A DNA stretch of 41,213 nucleotides from Deltaproteobacteria bacterium. Lineage in GTDB: Bacteria > Myxococcota_A > UBA9160 > UBA4427. Shown in pieces: positions 1 through 7,917 of this stretch. The first letter of the stretch is position 1; each line of letters begins with the position of its first letter. The DNA lies in contig JAFDEK010000026.1 of NCBI GenBank assembly GCA_019310385.1, positions 1 to 41,213 of the forward strand. The letters run 5' to 3'. The notes under the pieces are model-generated. The model had not been told where the DNA came from and made no database searches. It saw only the letters and a program-made list of their open reading frames with translations. The position numbers and the translations under genes were made by a program.

Positions 1-108
1 AGGAGGCTGATGAAGAGGAAAGGAGATTTCCCAAAAGTGGAAGAGCTGTTCCACGAACGGGACTTTTTCCCTACTGTCGAAGCGCTTCGCATCCGAATAG
101 CTCAATAG
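1..108 (+). CDS. C-terminal tail of a truncated gene, function unknown
   Basis: Frame 1 is open from the window edge to a TAG at 106-108 and encodes 35 residues ending in FFPTVEALRIRIAQ. The tail is rich in Arg, Lys, Glu and Phe and reads like the charged helical end of a soluble enzyme. The start and the domain lie outside the window, so no function is assigned. Codon use here (AGG, AAA, GGA, ATA) is more AT-leaning than in the rest of the window, as in the following 340 bases. It could also be a chance open frame, because only 108 bases are visible. Confidence 0.45.
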   Translation, partial: RRLMKRKGDFPKVEELFHERDFFPTVEALRIRIAQ

Positions 109-452
109 AATCAGCGCCTTATGCTGAAGCAAAAATCAGGTCGATCTGGCATTCACTTTGCAGTTCCAATGCTCGTGGCACCGGAACGAGATTTACTGCC
201 CCTGTGGTGAATTTTTTCCTTGCCATGGGCACGCAAGGTCGTGCACAGTGTTGGATGGATTCTGATCGTTGCGGCAGGGTGCTGCAAGGATCGAAGCAAG
301 TCGCCGCTGTCCGGCGAGATCCGATCGGGAAGTAACAAAGATCCAAAGACAGACCCAGAGAAAGACCCAGGGTCGGTGATTGCAGGCAGCTGGTGAGTTG
401 GAAAATCGCAAGAGAAACCGAGAAACGAAGAAACGAGAGGAAGGCAATCAAT
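109..452. other. Intergenic region upstream of the PEP-CTERM gene
   Basis: This stretch of 344 bases holds no convincing gene. Reverse-strand open frames exist but show no recognisable protein and overlap the leader of the next gene. It is less GC-rich than the flanks. Short direct repeats of AGACCCAG-type sequence lie near 351-372. A purine-rich segment at 410-445 ends in AGAGGAAGG about ten bases before the ATG at 453 and serves as the ribosome binding site. No clear sigma-70 promoter was identified. Confidence 0.5.
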
Positions 453-1385
453 ATGATTCGTAAGCTGTTAAGTGTTCTAACAGCCTCTGCTGTCGTGTTA
501 GGGGCTGGTACCGCGTTGGCGGGTATTTTCGATCCGGCCAACAGCACGATCACCATACAGATCGGCTCGATTCCGGCGGGAAGTGGCGTGGTAGCCAGCG
601 GTGGAAGCGTGACCCTGACCAACTTTGGCATGGGTGGCCATCGGATCACCGATACCGCGAGCGTCTGGCAGACGACGAGCTTCAGTGCCGGCACGGCGTT
701 CTACACCGGCATTCCGCTGATCAACAACGTGAAGATCTCGGTAACGAACCAGTCCGGTGACATGCATGATGGCTGGGGCCCCGTGGCGAACCCCATCGAC
801 GGCGGTTCGACCTGTGACCCCAACGACATCAACGCCACCTGCTTCGGCGGTTACGAGCCGCTGCTAGGCCAGGCGGTGATTCATGCCCTGGGTCTGCAGA
901 TTCCGATCGACCTGAGCCCGGTCGGTGGGGTTGCCGGTGGTACGGCGACGGCCCAGGTGTTGAACAACAACATTCTCTTGACCGCCATGTCCTTCGTGAC
1001 CGGCATCGTCCGGATCACGGGCATCTCGACCAACCTGGTCGTTACCGGCCACGGCGCTGGCACCGTGACGGGCGCGATCTTCACGCTCAACCTGACTCCG
1101 GACCAGCACGGCGACGCGGTGAACGTCACCGTTGCGGGCGTGGTCCAGGAGATCCAGACCGTGACGGTCAACGGCACCAACTCCCTGACTTCTGCGGCTA
1201 GCACGCAGGACGGGATGGTGACGCTGATCTCGCCCATGCGTGTGAACACGAGTGGTCTGGTGGGCCGCATTCCGGCCATCGCCAAGAAGAAGATCTCGTT
1301 CGTGCCGGAGCCCGGAACCATGCTCCTGCTCGTATCGGGAGCCGTTGGCCTGGCAGTGGTGGGCCGCAAGCGCATGCGCAAGTAG
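453..1385 (+). CDS. PEP-CTERM sorting-domain protein
   Basis: This is a secreted protein of 310 residues. The N-terminus from the ATG at 453 is a classic signal peptide (MIRKLLSVLTASAVVLGAG then TALA). The body is rich in Gly, Thr, Asn and Val with beta-strand-like alternation and no known catalytic motif. The C-terminus has VPEPGT, a hydrophobic segment of about 17 residues and the basic tail GRKRMRK, which together form the PEP-CTERM signal recognised and removed by an exosortase. The open frame extends 20 codons upstream, but those residues are charged and would bury the signal peptide, and AGAGGAAGG precedes the ATG at 453. Such proteins usually belong to the envelope, exopolysaccharide matrix or biofilm. 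No exosortase gene lies in this window. A strong terminator follows. Confidence 0.88.
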   Translation: MIRKLLSVLTASAVVLGAGTALAGIFDPANSTITIQIGSIPAGSGVVASGGSVTLTNFGMGGHRITDTASVWQTTSFSAGTAFYTGIPLINNVKISVTNQSGDMHDGWGPVANPIDGGSTCDPNDINATCFGGYEPLLGQAVIHALGLQIPIDLSPVGGVAGGTATAQVLNNNILLTAMSFVTGIVRITGISTNLVVTGHGAGTVTGAIFTLNLTPDQHGDAVNVTVAGVVQEIQTVTVNGTNSLTSAASTQDGMVTLISPMRVNTSGLVGRIPAIAKKKISFVPEPGTMLLLVSGAVGLAVVGRKRMRK

Positions 1386-1418
1386 TCCTTCGGGACGTCG
1401 CATTCGCGGCAAGGATTC

Positions 1419-1456
1419 GGGCGGTCATCCTTCGGGATGGCCGCCCTTTCCTTTTT
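1419..1456 (+). terminator. Rho-independent terminator after the PEP-CTERM gene
   Basis: GGGCGGTCATCC (1419-1430) pairs with GGATGGCCGCCC (1435-1446) over 12 base pairs, including one G-U, around the extra-stable tetraloop TTCG. The T-rich run TTTCCTTTTT follows at once. It lies 34 bases past the stop codon at 1385. A smaller TCC-TTCG-GGA hairpin sits at 1386-1396. Confidence 0.9.
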
Positions 1457-1635
1457 CGGCAAGTGAGTCCGGTTCTGGCGAGTGAGTCCATGGCCGGAGC
1501 CGCGGCTCCCAGCGCCGTTCCAGGCCCTGGATCCGCCGCCTGGCTGCCGATTCGCGCTGGCCCGGCCTCGGGCTAACATCCGCGCCTGTCCCGCCACTGC
1601 CGTGGGCTGCTCGCTTTGGAGGCGTCTCGCCCGTC

Positions 1636-3120
1636 ATGCGCAGGATCGTGGATTCACCCTGGCTCTTCTTCATTCTCGCCGCGGCGCTGCTCGTCGCGGC
1701 CGCGGTGTCGCAGTTTCGGGTCTACACGCCTGAGGAGCGGGCGCTCGGTAGCGCCGAAGACATCGCTCGGATTCGCGCGCGCGACGACGTCAACGTGATC
1801 TTCATCCTGGTCGACACCCTGCGGGCGGACCGCGTCGGCGCCTACGGGTACCCGCGCCCGACGACCCCGATTCTCGATTCTCACGCGTCGAAGGGCATCC
1901 GCTTCGCGAAGGTCGAGAGCCAGTCCAGCTGGACCAAGGCCTCCATGGCCTCCCTTTGGACTGGCATGTACCCCCAGCGGACGGGCGTCATGAACTACTC
2001 CCATGCGATCCCGGAAGAGGCCGTGCTGCCGGCCGAGCTCTTCCAGCAGGCGGGCTTTCGCACGGCAGGCATCTGGCGCAACGGCTGGGTGGCGAATAAT
2101 TTCGGCTTCGATCAGGGCTTCGACCTCTACATTCGCCCCACGCCGATCCGCCGGCCCGGAGTCCAGCGCAAAACCCCCTCGTCCCACGCCCTGATGGGGA
2201 CGGACGCGGACGCGACCGAGTCTGCCATCGAGTTCATCGAGGCCTATCAGCGCGAGCGCTTCTTCCTCTACATCCACTACATGGATGTGCACCAGTACCT
2301 CTACGCCGACACCTCTCCGGATTTTGGTTCGACCTTCTCGGACTTCTACGACAGCGCGATCCACTGGACCGACCGCAACATCGGCTTCATCATGGATGCC
2401 CTCGAGGAGCGCGACCTTCGCAACCGCACCATCGTGGTCATCGCGTCGGATCACGGGGAGGCCTTCTTCGAGCACGGGGGCGAGGGCCACGCGCGAACGC
2501 TCTACCGCGAGGTTCAGCAGGTCCCTCTCGTCGTCCTGCTTCCCTTCGACCTCGCGCCGGGGATCGTGGTGGAGGAGACCGTCGCCAACGTCGACATCTG
2601 GCCCACGGTTCTCGACCTCGTGGGCTTGCCGAGCCTCGAGGGCGCGGAGGGCCGCTCCCTCGTGCCCCTCGTAGAGCGGGCCGGTGGCCACACGGTGCGG
2701 GCCGCAGAAGCCGAGCAGCTCGCCGAGCGTCCGGTCTTCTCCCAGCTGGACCGGAGCTGGGGGCGGATGGGCGATGAGCCCAAGCCCGTGGTCGCCATGG
2801 TGAAGGGACCCTACCGATACATCGAGTGGCACTTCGGGGCCAGCCCGCCCAAGCTCTTCGACCACGATGCCGATCCGTTGGAGAAAAACGATCTCGCCGA
2901 GGAGCAGCCCGACCTCGTCGCCGCGCTCGCTCGGGACATCGAGTTCTTCCTGAGCGAAGAAAACACCACCTGGGGCGGACCCAAGGAAGTCGAGATCGAC
3001 GAGATGCGCATGCACCAGCTGCGCGCCCTGGGCTACGTGATCGAGGACCGGCGCGAGCTGCGCGAGCGGGAAAGAGAGAGGAGCGCGGAAGAGAGCCCAG
3101 ACGGCTCAACCGCTCAGTAG
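1636..3120 (+). CDS. Membrane-anchored sulfatase-fold hydrolase with a Thr nucleophile
   Basis: The protein has 494 residues of the alkaline phosphatase/sulfatase superfamily. Residues 9-25 form one transmembrane segment, so the catalytic domain probably faces the periplasm. The metal site is visible in IFILVDTLRADRVGAYG (Asp60 and Asp65) and in VIASDHGEAFFEHG. The catalytic position reads SSWTKASMASLWTG, with Thr100 where classical sulfatases carry the Cys or Ser of CxPxR that is converted to formylglycine. A Thr here is typical of phosphotransferase-like members, so the enzyme may act on phosphodiesters rather than sulfate esters. The C-terminus is a charged Arg/Glu-rich helix. The stop is one base from the stop of the convergent ddl gene. 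The substrate is unknown. Confidence 0.85.
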   Translation: MRRIVDSPWLFFILAAALLVAAAVSQFRVYTPEERALGSAEDIARIRARDDVNVIFILVDTLRADRVGAYGYPRPTTPILDSHASKGIRFAKVESQSSWTKASMASLWTGMYPQRTGVMNYSHAIPEEAVLPAELFQQAGFRTAGIWRNGWVANNFGFDQGFDLYIRPTPIRRPGVQRKTPSSHALMGTDADATESAIEFIEAYQRERFFLYIHYMDVHQYLYADTSPDFGSTFSDFYDSAIHWTDRNIGFIMDALEERDLRNRTIVVIASDHGEAFFEHGGEGHARTLYREVQQVPLVVLLPFDLAPGIVVEETVANVDIWPTVLDLVGLPSLEGAEGRSLVPLVERAGGHTVRAAEAEQLAERPVFSQLDRSWGRMGDEPKPVVAMVKGPYRYIEWHFGASPPKLFDHDADPLEKNDLAEEQPDLVAALARDIEFFLSEENTTWGGPKEVEIDEMRMHQLRALGYVIEDRRELRERERERSAEESPDGSTAQ

Positions 3121-3121
3121 A

Positions 3122-4231
3122 TCAGCCTTCGCTGCGAAAGAGCGTGACCAGCTTCGAATGCCTGCGGTGGCGCTCGAGGGCGAGCTCGATCAAGCGATCG
3201 ACGAGGGCGGGGTAGGCGACGCCCGTCGCCTCCCAGAGCCGCGGATACATGGAACCGTCGGTGAAGCCCGGCAGGCTGTTGAGCTCGTTGATGAAGACTT
3301 CGCGTTCGTCGCTGCGGCTCACCAGGAAATCGACCCGGCCCAGGCCCTGCCCTTCGAGCACGCGAAAGGCTTCGACCGCCAGACCGCGCAGGCGCTCGCT
3401 GGCCTCGTCCGAGAGGACGGCGGGAATGCAGAGCTCCGTGCTCTCGTCGGCATACTTGGCCTCGTAGTCGTAGAAGGCGCTCTGGGTGCGGATCTCGCCG
3501 GGAATGGATGCCTCGGGCGAGTCGTTGCCGATGATCGCGACCTCGATCTCCCGGGCGTCGACGGCCTGCTCGATCACGACCTTGCTGTCGTAGCGCGCCG
3601 CGTCCGCGACGGCCCTCGCCACGGCGCCGGCGTCCTCGGCCCGGTGGATGCCCACCGAGGAGCCCGAGTTGGCGGGCTTGACGAAGACCGGCAGTCCCAG
3701 CTCCTCGGCCGCCCGGCTCGCCAGCGCTTCGCGCCGTCCCTCCTGCAGCTCCTCTCCCTGCAGCGTCACCCACGGCACGACGGGTAGCCCCGCCGCGGCG
3801 AGCAGCCGCTTGGCGACGTCCTTGTCCATCTGCAACGCGGAGCCCAGAACCCCCGAGCCGACGTAGGGCACCCCGGCCAGCTCGAGTAGGCCCTGCAGGC
3901 AGCCATCCTCGCCGCCGCGCCCGTGGACGATGGGGAAGATCACGTCGAGCTGCGCGACGACGCCGCCCGCGAGCGCCGGAGCGCCGCCGGGCGGGGCCAG
4001 GACCTCGCCCCCGGGAGCCGCCGGCAGGACTACCTCCGGCTCCTCCAGGATCGCCTCCGGGGGGAGCTCGCGGGACCCCGCGTGCCAGGTCCCGGCGTGA
4101 TCGATGGCGATGAGGGTGACGTCGTAGCGCGATGCGTCGAGGGCTTCGAGAATCGACGTCGCGGACGTGACGGATACCTCGTGCTCGACCGAGCGTCCGC
4201 CAAAGAGCAGCCCTACGCGTAGCTTCGCCAT
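3122..4231 (-). CDS. ddl: D-alanine--D-alanine ligase
   Basis: This 369-residue ATP-grasp ligase joins two D-alanines for peptidoglycan precursor synthesis in the cytoplasm. Visible family motifs are LLFGGRSVEHEVS (9-20), HGRGGEDG (103-110), FVKPANSGSSVGI (183-195), the omega loop FYDYEAKYADE (253-263), GRVDFL and EVFINELNSLPGFT near the C-terminus. The Lys-Tyr pair in the omega loop (Lys259, Tyr260) is the form found in D-Ala-D-Ala rather than D-Ala-D-Lac ligases. The start is placed at 4231, because GGGGGGAG lies at the right distance before MAKLRVGL. An upstream start at 4258 would sit inside a TATGAT promoter-like hexamer. The gene is divergent from larE and convergent with the sulfatase. 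Confidence 0.95.
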   Translation of the reverse strand: MAKLRVGLLFGGRSVEHEVSVTSATSILEALDASRYDVTLIAIDHAGTWHAGSRELPPEAILEEPEVVLPAAPGGEVLAPPGGAPALAGGVVAQLDVIFPIVHGRGGEDGCLQGLLELAGVPYVGSGVLGSALQMDKDVAKRLLAAAGLPVVPWVTLQGEELQEGRREALASRAAEELGLPVFVKPANSGSSVGIHRAEDAGAVARAVADAARYDSKVVIEQAVDAREIEVAIIGNDSPEASIPGEIRTQSAFYDYEAKYADESTELCIPAVLSDEASERLRGLAVEAFRVLEGQGLGRVDFLVSRSDEREVFINELNSLPGFTDGSMYPRLWEATGVAYPALVDRLIELALERHRRHSKLVTLFRSEG

Positions 4232-4250
4232 CGATCTCCCCCCTCCGCGG

Positions 4251-4256
4251 CCCATC
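4251..4256 (-). promoter_or_regulatory. Possible -10 element of ddl
   Basis: Reading the minus strand, TATGAT (five of six matches to TATAAT) lies about 20 bases before the ddl ATG at 4231, in the AT-rich patch ATAGTAGATATGATGG. No good -35 hexamer is present 17 bases upstream, so this would be a weak or activated promoter giving a very short leader. The approximate position and the call rest on sequence resemblance alone. Confidence 0.3.
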
Positions 4257-4342
4257 ATATCTACTATCGAGAGGGCCTGCCCGGTCTGAGCGGTCCGCGT
4301 GGCGCCCAGCTTGACCCCCTACGGGTGGGCTCGTAACCTGAA

Positions 4343-5182
4343 GTGGTGACGGGCCTTTCTTCCGAGCTGCAAGCCAAGGCCGCGGCACTGCGCGAGCGTC
4401 TGCGTGGGGCCGGGCGCGTGATCGTCGCCTTCTCGGGCGGGGTGGATTCCAGCTACCTCGCCTATGCGGCGCGAGAGGCCCTGGGCGACGACTGCCTGGC
4501 CGTCACCGCCCTCTCTCCCTCGTATCCCGGCTCTCACCGGGACATGGCGGAGAAGGTCGCCCTCGATTTCTCCATTCCCCACCGTTTCGTCGACACAGCG
4601 GAGATGGAGAGCGAGGACTATCGCGCCAACCGTCCCGACCGCTGCTACCACTGCAAGAGCGAGCTCTTCCGCCGCCTCGACGGCCTGCTCGAGGAGCTCG
4701 ACTTCGACGCCCTGGCTTACGGGATCAATACCGACGATCGCGGCGACTTCCGGCCCGGGCACCGGGCCGCCGACGAGCATCGCGTGCTGTCCCCACTCCT
4801 CGACGCCGACCTCGGCAAGGAGGAGATCCGGGCGCTCTCCCGAGAGGCCGGCCTGCCCACCGCGGAGCTTCCCGCCTCGGCGTGTCTCGCCTCCCGTCTT
4901 CCCTACGGCACCGAGGTCACGGCGGAGCGGCTCTCCCAGGTCGAGGAGGCCGAGCGCCGCCTGCGCGAGCTGGGCTTCCGACAGGTCCGGGTGCGCCACC
5001 ACGGCGAGCTGGCTCGCATCGAGGTGGCCCGAGACGAGCTCGCTCGGGCCCACTCCCCCGAGCTCGCCCTGGCCATGGTGGAGGCCCTCAAGCCCCTGGG
5101 CTTTCGCTGGGTCTCGCTGGACCTCGAGGGTTACCGGACGGGCTCCCTCAACGAAGTGCTGTTCGTGAAGAACCCGGCCTGA
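4343..5182 (+). CDS. larE: LarE-type ATP-dependent sulfur transferase
   Basis: This 279-residue protein of the PP-loop ATPase family matches LarE, which adenylates a nicotinate-derived cofactor precursor and inserts sulfur for the nickel-pincer cofactor of lactate racemase. The PP-loop is VAFSGGVDSSYLA (28-40). Three cysteines are conserved: Cys101 and Cys104 in RCYHCK, and Cys181 in SACLASRLPYG. LarE proteins with three such cysteines are known to carry a [4Fe-4S] cluster and act catalytically, unlike the single-Cys sacrificial form of Lactobacillus. The start is one of two adjacent GTG codons (4343 or 4346) with no clear Shine-Dalgarno. No larA, larB or larC lies in the window, so the physiological target is unproven. 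The next gene follows 11 bases later. Confidence 0.88.
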   Translation: MVTGLSSELQAKAAALRERLRGAGRVIVAFSGGVDSSYLAYAAREALGDDCLAVTALSPSYPGSHRDMAEKVALDFSIPHRFVDTAEMESEDYRANRPDRCYHCKSELFRRLDGLLEELDFDALAYGINTDDRGDFRPGHRAADEHRVLSPLLDADLGKEEIRALSREAGLPTAELPASACLASRLPYGTEVTAERLSQVEEAERRLRELGFRQVRVRHHGELARIEVARDELARAHSPELALAMVEALKPLGFRWVSLDLEGYRTGSLNEVLFVKNPA

Positions 5183-5193
5183 GGTCCCCTTCC

Positions 5194-6174
5194 ATGGACA
5201 ACCTGATCGAGTGTGCGGGGGATCCCCGCACGATGGGAAAGTGCCAGGGTCTCGCCTTCCGCGGTGCGGTGCGCGACGCGCTGGAGTGCGGCGGCGTGCG
5301 TCTGGAGCGATCGTGGTTGCCCGGGCTGATGCCTCTGACCGCCGGCCGCGTCCTCGGCGAGGGGGCGGGGCGGGAGATCATCCGTCACTACACCCATCTC
5401 TCCGAACGCATGGCGGGCATTGCCCGGGGCACGGGCGTCTCGCTGGAAGCCGTCATGACCCTCTCCCTCGCCGGCTCGGGAAGCGGTGCCGGACGCGCGG
5501 GCCTGCTCTTTCCGTCGGTCGCCGCCCTGGGCGGAGGCGCCGAGGCGAAGGGGCCCGTGCTCGCGCGGGGGCTGGCGGCCCGGGGCGACGGCGCGCTGCA
5601 GTGGATCGTTCGCAAGAGCTGCCCCGAGGTCGGCTTTCGTTCGGTCGAGGTGACTCTGCCCTGGCTCGCGAGTGCGGTGGCGGGCGTCAACGAGGAGGGC
5701 GTGGCGGTGGTGGTGGCGCCGCTGGGCACCGCGTCCGTCGAGGACGGCGACCTGCGTGGGCGCGCCGCAGGGGCGGGCCCGGGCGCCGAGCTGCTCGTCC
5801 AGGAGTGTCTTCAGCGTTTTGCCGACCTGGAAGGGTGCATCGATTGGTGCTCCAAGCGGCCGGCGTCCGGGGAGCTGGCCCTGATCCTCGCCGATGCTTC
5901 GGGCGGCATGGCGGCCGTGGAGATGCGGGGCGAGGAGCGACGGGTCGTGGGGCCGGGCGAAGGAGTGTTGGGCCGAGTCGCCAAGGGCGATCTCGCCGAC
6001 GAGCTGCGCGCCGGCCAGCGCGCCGAAGGGGGCTCGAAGCTCGAAGGCCTCGCCGACGCAATTCCGGACGCAGCGGGTGGGCTGGTCGTCCTCGATTCCG
6101 CCCAGCGCAGCCTCTGCGTCGCGCTGCGCAGCGAAGGGGCGAGCGCTGCGAGCCTCGGCCTGATCCAGCTCTAG
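5194..6174 (+). CDS. C45-like (acyltransferase/peptidase) Ntn-fold protein, nucleophile missing
   Basis: This 326-residue protein resembles the C45 family (isopenicillin-N N-acyltransferase and carcinine hydrolase relatives). Supporting segments are GDPRTMGKCQGLAFR at the N-terminus, MAGIARGTGVSLEAVMTLSLAG (about 73-94) and AVAGVNEEGVAVVVAPLG, matching the family's G-x-N-E-x-G strand. Where active members have G-C-T-S/F-A-A followed by G-x-N-x-D, this protein reads LLFPSVAALGGG and VLARGLAARGD, so the catalytic Cys and the usual Asn-Asp appear to be lost. It is likely a non-catalytic or divergent paralogue. The ATG at 5194 lies 11 bases after larE, suggesting co-transcription. Frames extending upstream to 4882 are larE shadow. 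The family call is moderate. Confidence 0.65.
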   Translation: MDNLIECAGDPRTMGKCQGLAFRGAVRDALECGGVRLERSWLPGLMPLTAGRVLGEGAGREIIRHYTHLSERMAGIARGTGVSLEAVMTLSLAGSGSGAGRAGLLFPSVAALGGGAEAKGPVLARGLAARGDGALQWIVRKSCPEVGFRSVEVTLPWLASAVAGVNEEGVAVVVAPLGTASVEDGDLRGRAAGAGPGAELLVQECLQRFADLEGCIDWCSKRPASGELALILADASGGMAAVEMRGEERRVVGPGEGVLGRVAKGDLADELRAGQRAEGGSKLEGLADAIPDAAGGLVVLDSAQRSLCVALRSEGASAASLGLIQL

Positions 6175-6179
6175 CCCTC

Positions 6180-6242
6180 GCGCCTTCGGCGCTCGGCGGG
6201 CAATGCTTTGCATTGCCAGGGCGATCGCGCCTTCGGCGGCGC
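6180..6242. terminator. Hairpin cluster between convergent genes
   Basis: Between the stops of the C45-like gene and the DEAD-box helicase are three inverted repeats. GCGCC-TTC-GGCGC spans 6180-6192, the perfect GGCAATGC-TTT-GCATTGCC spans 6199-6217, and GCGCC...GGCGC spans about 6226-6240. CGCGCCTTCGGCG occurs on both sides of the central hairpin as a direct repeat. No long T-run follows on either strand, so a terminator role is inferred from position and structure only. Confidence 0.4.
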
Positions 6243-6246
6243 TCGG

Positions 6247-7848
6247 CTACTCGCTGCGGCTGTGCCCTCGTCGGCCCCGGCCACCGCCACCGCCCCGGCC
6301 GCCACCGCCACCGCCGCCACTGCGCCGGCCGCCGCCACCGCCGCCGCCACCGCCGCCGCCACGGCGTCGCCTGGGACGCTCCTCCTTGGAGCCGTCTCGG
6401 CCCCCGCCCGCGGACTCCTCCTGGGCCTGGGATCGGCCCGCGGCGGTGTCCGCCTCGGTGACCGTGGTCTCGGGGCGATGCTCGGCGAGGTAGGCGGCGA
6501 GGATGCCGGCCAGGTCGAGGCGCCCCTCCTGGGTCTTCGCCATGGACTCGACGACCGGAATCAGGCGATCGACCTGCATGCTGCGTTCGGCGGCGGGAAT
6601 GGCGCGCATCTCCTGCTCGACCTTCACCGTCAGCCGCTCGGTGATGCGCTTGAGGATGTCCTTCTCGCTGGGGAGCTTGCGCTCCGCCACCTTGATCTTG
6701 TTGACGTGTTGCATATGGCGGAAGTTGCCGATGTCGAGTCCCGATACGAGAGAGATCGCCACACCGGCCTTGCCCGCCCGGCCGGTGCGTCCCGTGCGAT
6801 GGACGTAGACTTCCGGCGAGTCGGAGGTCGCGTAGGCGATCACGTGGCTGAGGTCGCTGATGTCGATGCCCCGGGCGGCGACGTCGGTGGCGACCAGGAA
6901 TTTCAGCTGCCCCGACTTGATCTTCTGGATCGCGATCTCCCGCGCGACCTGGGTGAGGTCCCCCGAGATCTGGTCCGCGTTCATTCCGCGCTTCTGCAGG
7001 TAGCTCGTGATGAAGCGCACGTCCGCCTTGGTGTTGCAGAAGATGATGGCGCTCTCGGGGTCCTCGTACTCGATGACCTGGGCGAGGTTGGCCTCCTTCT
7101 GGGAGGCCGTGCACACGTAGTAGAAGTGCTCGATCTGCTGGGGCGCCATCTGGTTGGCGTCGAGGGTGACGAATTGGGCGTCGTCGCGCTGGAAGAAGCG
7201 CGCCAGGGAGCGGACCTTCTCGGGGATCGTGGCGGAGAAGAGATGCGAGCAGCGCTCCTTGGGGAGGTAGCCCGCGATCTCGCGCATGTCCGGCCAGAAG
7301 CCCAGGGACAGCATCTCGTCGGCCTCGTCGAAGACGAGCACCTTCACGTTGTCGACGTTCATGCGCTTGTTGGAGAGGTGGTCGAGGATGCGGCCGGGGG
7401 TACCCACCACGATGTGGGCGCCCGCCTCGAGGGCCTCGAGCTGGGGCCCGTAGCCGACGCCGCCGTAGACCGCGAGGGTGCGCACGCCCCGGTGCCGGCC
7501 GATGACCGCCGTCTCCTCGGCGACCTGGGCCGCGAGCTCCCGGGTGGGAGCCATGACGAGGGCCTGGACGGCGGGTATGGAGGTGTCGACGGCCTCGACG
7601 ATGGGGATCGCGAAGGCGCCGGTCTTGCCGCTGCCCGTCATGGCCTGGACGATGAGGTCGTGGCCCGCGCGCATGAGCGGCACGGCCTTTTCCTGAACCG
7701 GGGTGGGCTGGGTCCAGCCGAGATCCCGGATCGAAGCCTGGAGGTCCTCGGAGAGCTGGGCGAAGAGTTCTGATTTGTCCGATTGCTCGGATTGTTCCGA
7801 TTGTTCCGATTGATCCGATTGTTCTGATTGATCCGATTGTTCAGTCAT
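6247..7848 (-). CDS. deaD: DEAD-box ATP-dependent RNA helicase
   Basis: The 533-residue protein carries all DEAD-box motifs in order: Q motif WTQPTPVQ (45-52), Walker A AMTGSGKT, PTRELAAQ, GTPGR, DEADEML, SAT, ATDVAARGID and HRTGRTGRAG. The post-helicase segment (KLPSEKDILKRITERL to GRLDLAGILAAYLAEH) resembles CsdA/DeaD enzymes that remodel structured RNA and ribosome precursors. The C-terminus is a basic Gly/Arg tail (RRRRGGGG to GRGRRGHSRSE), a probable non-specific RNA-binding tail. The first 26 residues are a low-complexity SDQSEQ repeat encoded by AT-rich 9-bp DNA repeats. The ATG at 7848 has no good Shine-Dalgarno, so the start is the least certain part. It is divergent from gatC. Confidence 0.93.
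   Translation of the reverse strand: MTEQSDQSEQSDQSEQSEQSEQSDKSELFAQLSEDLQASIRDLGWTQPTPVQEKAVPLMRAGHDLIVQAMTGSGKTGAFAIPIVEAVDTSIPAVQALVMAPTRELAAQVAEETAVIGRHRGVRTLAVYGGVGYGPQLEALEAGAHIVVGTPGRILDHLSNKRMNVDNVKVLVFDEADEMLSLGFWPDMREIAGYLPKERCSHLFSATIPEKVRSLARFFQRDDAQFVTLDANQMAPQQIEHFYYVCTASQKEANLAQVIEYEDPESAIIFCNTKADVRFITSYLQKRGMNADQISGDLTQVAREIAIQKIKSGQLKFLVATDVAARGIDISDLSHVIAYATSDSPEVYVHRTGRTGRAGKAGVAISLVSGLDIGNFRHMQHVNKIKVAERKLPSEKDILKRITERLTVKVEQEMRAIPAAERSMQVDRLIPVVESMAKTQEGRLDLAGILAAYLAEHRPETTVTEADTAAGRSQAQEESAGGGRDGSKEERPRRRRGGGGGGGGGGGRRSGGGGGGGRGGGGGRGRRGHSRSE
7770..7842 (-). repeat. 9-bp coding repeat at the helicase N-terminus
   Basis: About eight tandem copies of a 9-base unit (GAACAATCG, GATCAATCG and variants on the minus strand) encode Glu/Asp-Gln-Ser triplets. 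The tract is far richer in A and T than the surrounding coding sequence. The unit is a multiple of three, so gain or loss of copies keeps the frame. It encodes a flexible acidic and polar extension ahead of the helicase core. Confidence 0.8.
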
Positions 7849-7917
7849 AAGGGTCCGATCCTAGCAGCTTGGCGGGCCAGCACGCTCGCCAGCGCAGGCG
7901 AATGCTAAGCTGCCGCG

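Noticed and set aside
1654-3015. 453-residue minus-strand frame opposite the sulfatase gene
   Set aside because: Antisense to a conserved enzyme, with low-complexity Arg/Val/Glu content and no start signal.
3122-5182. A D-lactate cell-wall pathway from the ddl-larE pair
   Set aside because: The Ddl omega loop has Tyr260, the D-Ala-D-Ala type, and no lactate racemase gene is present.
6199-6217. Rho-independent terminator at the GGCAATGC-TTT-GCATTGCC hairpin
   Set aside because: No T-run follows on either strand, so it is listed only as a hairpin cluster with low confidence.
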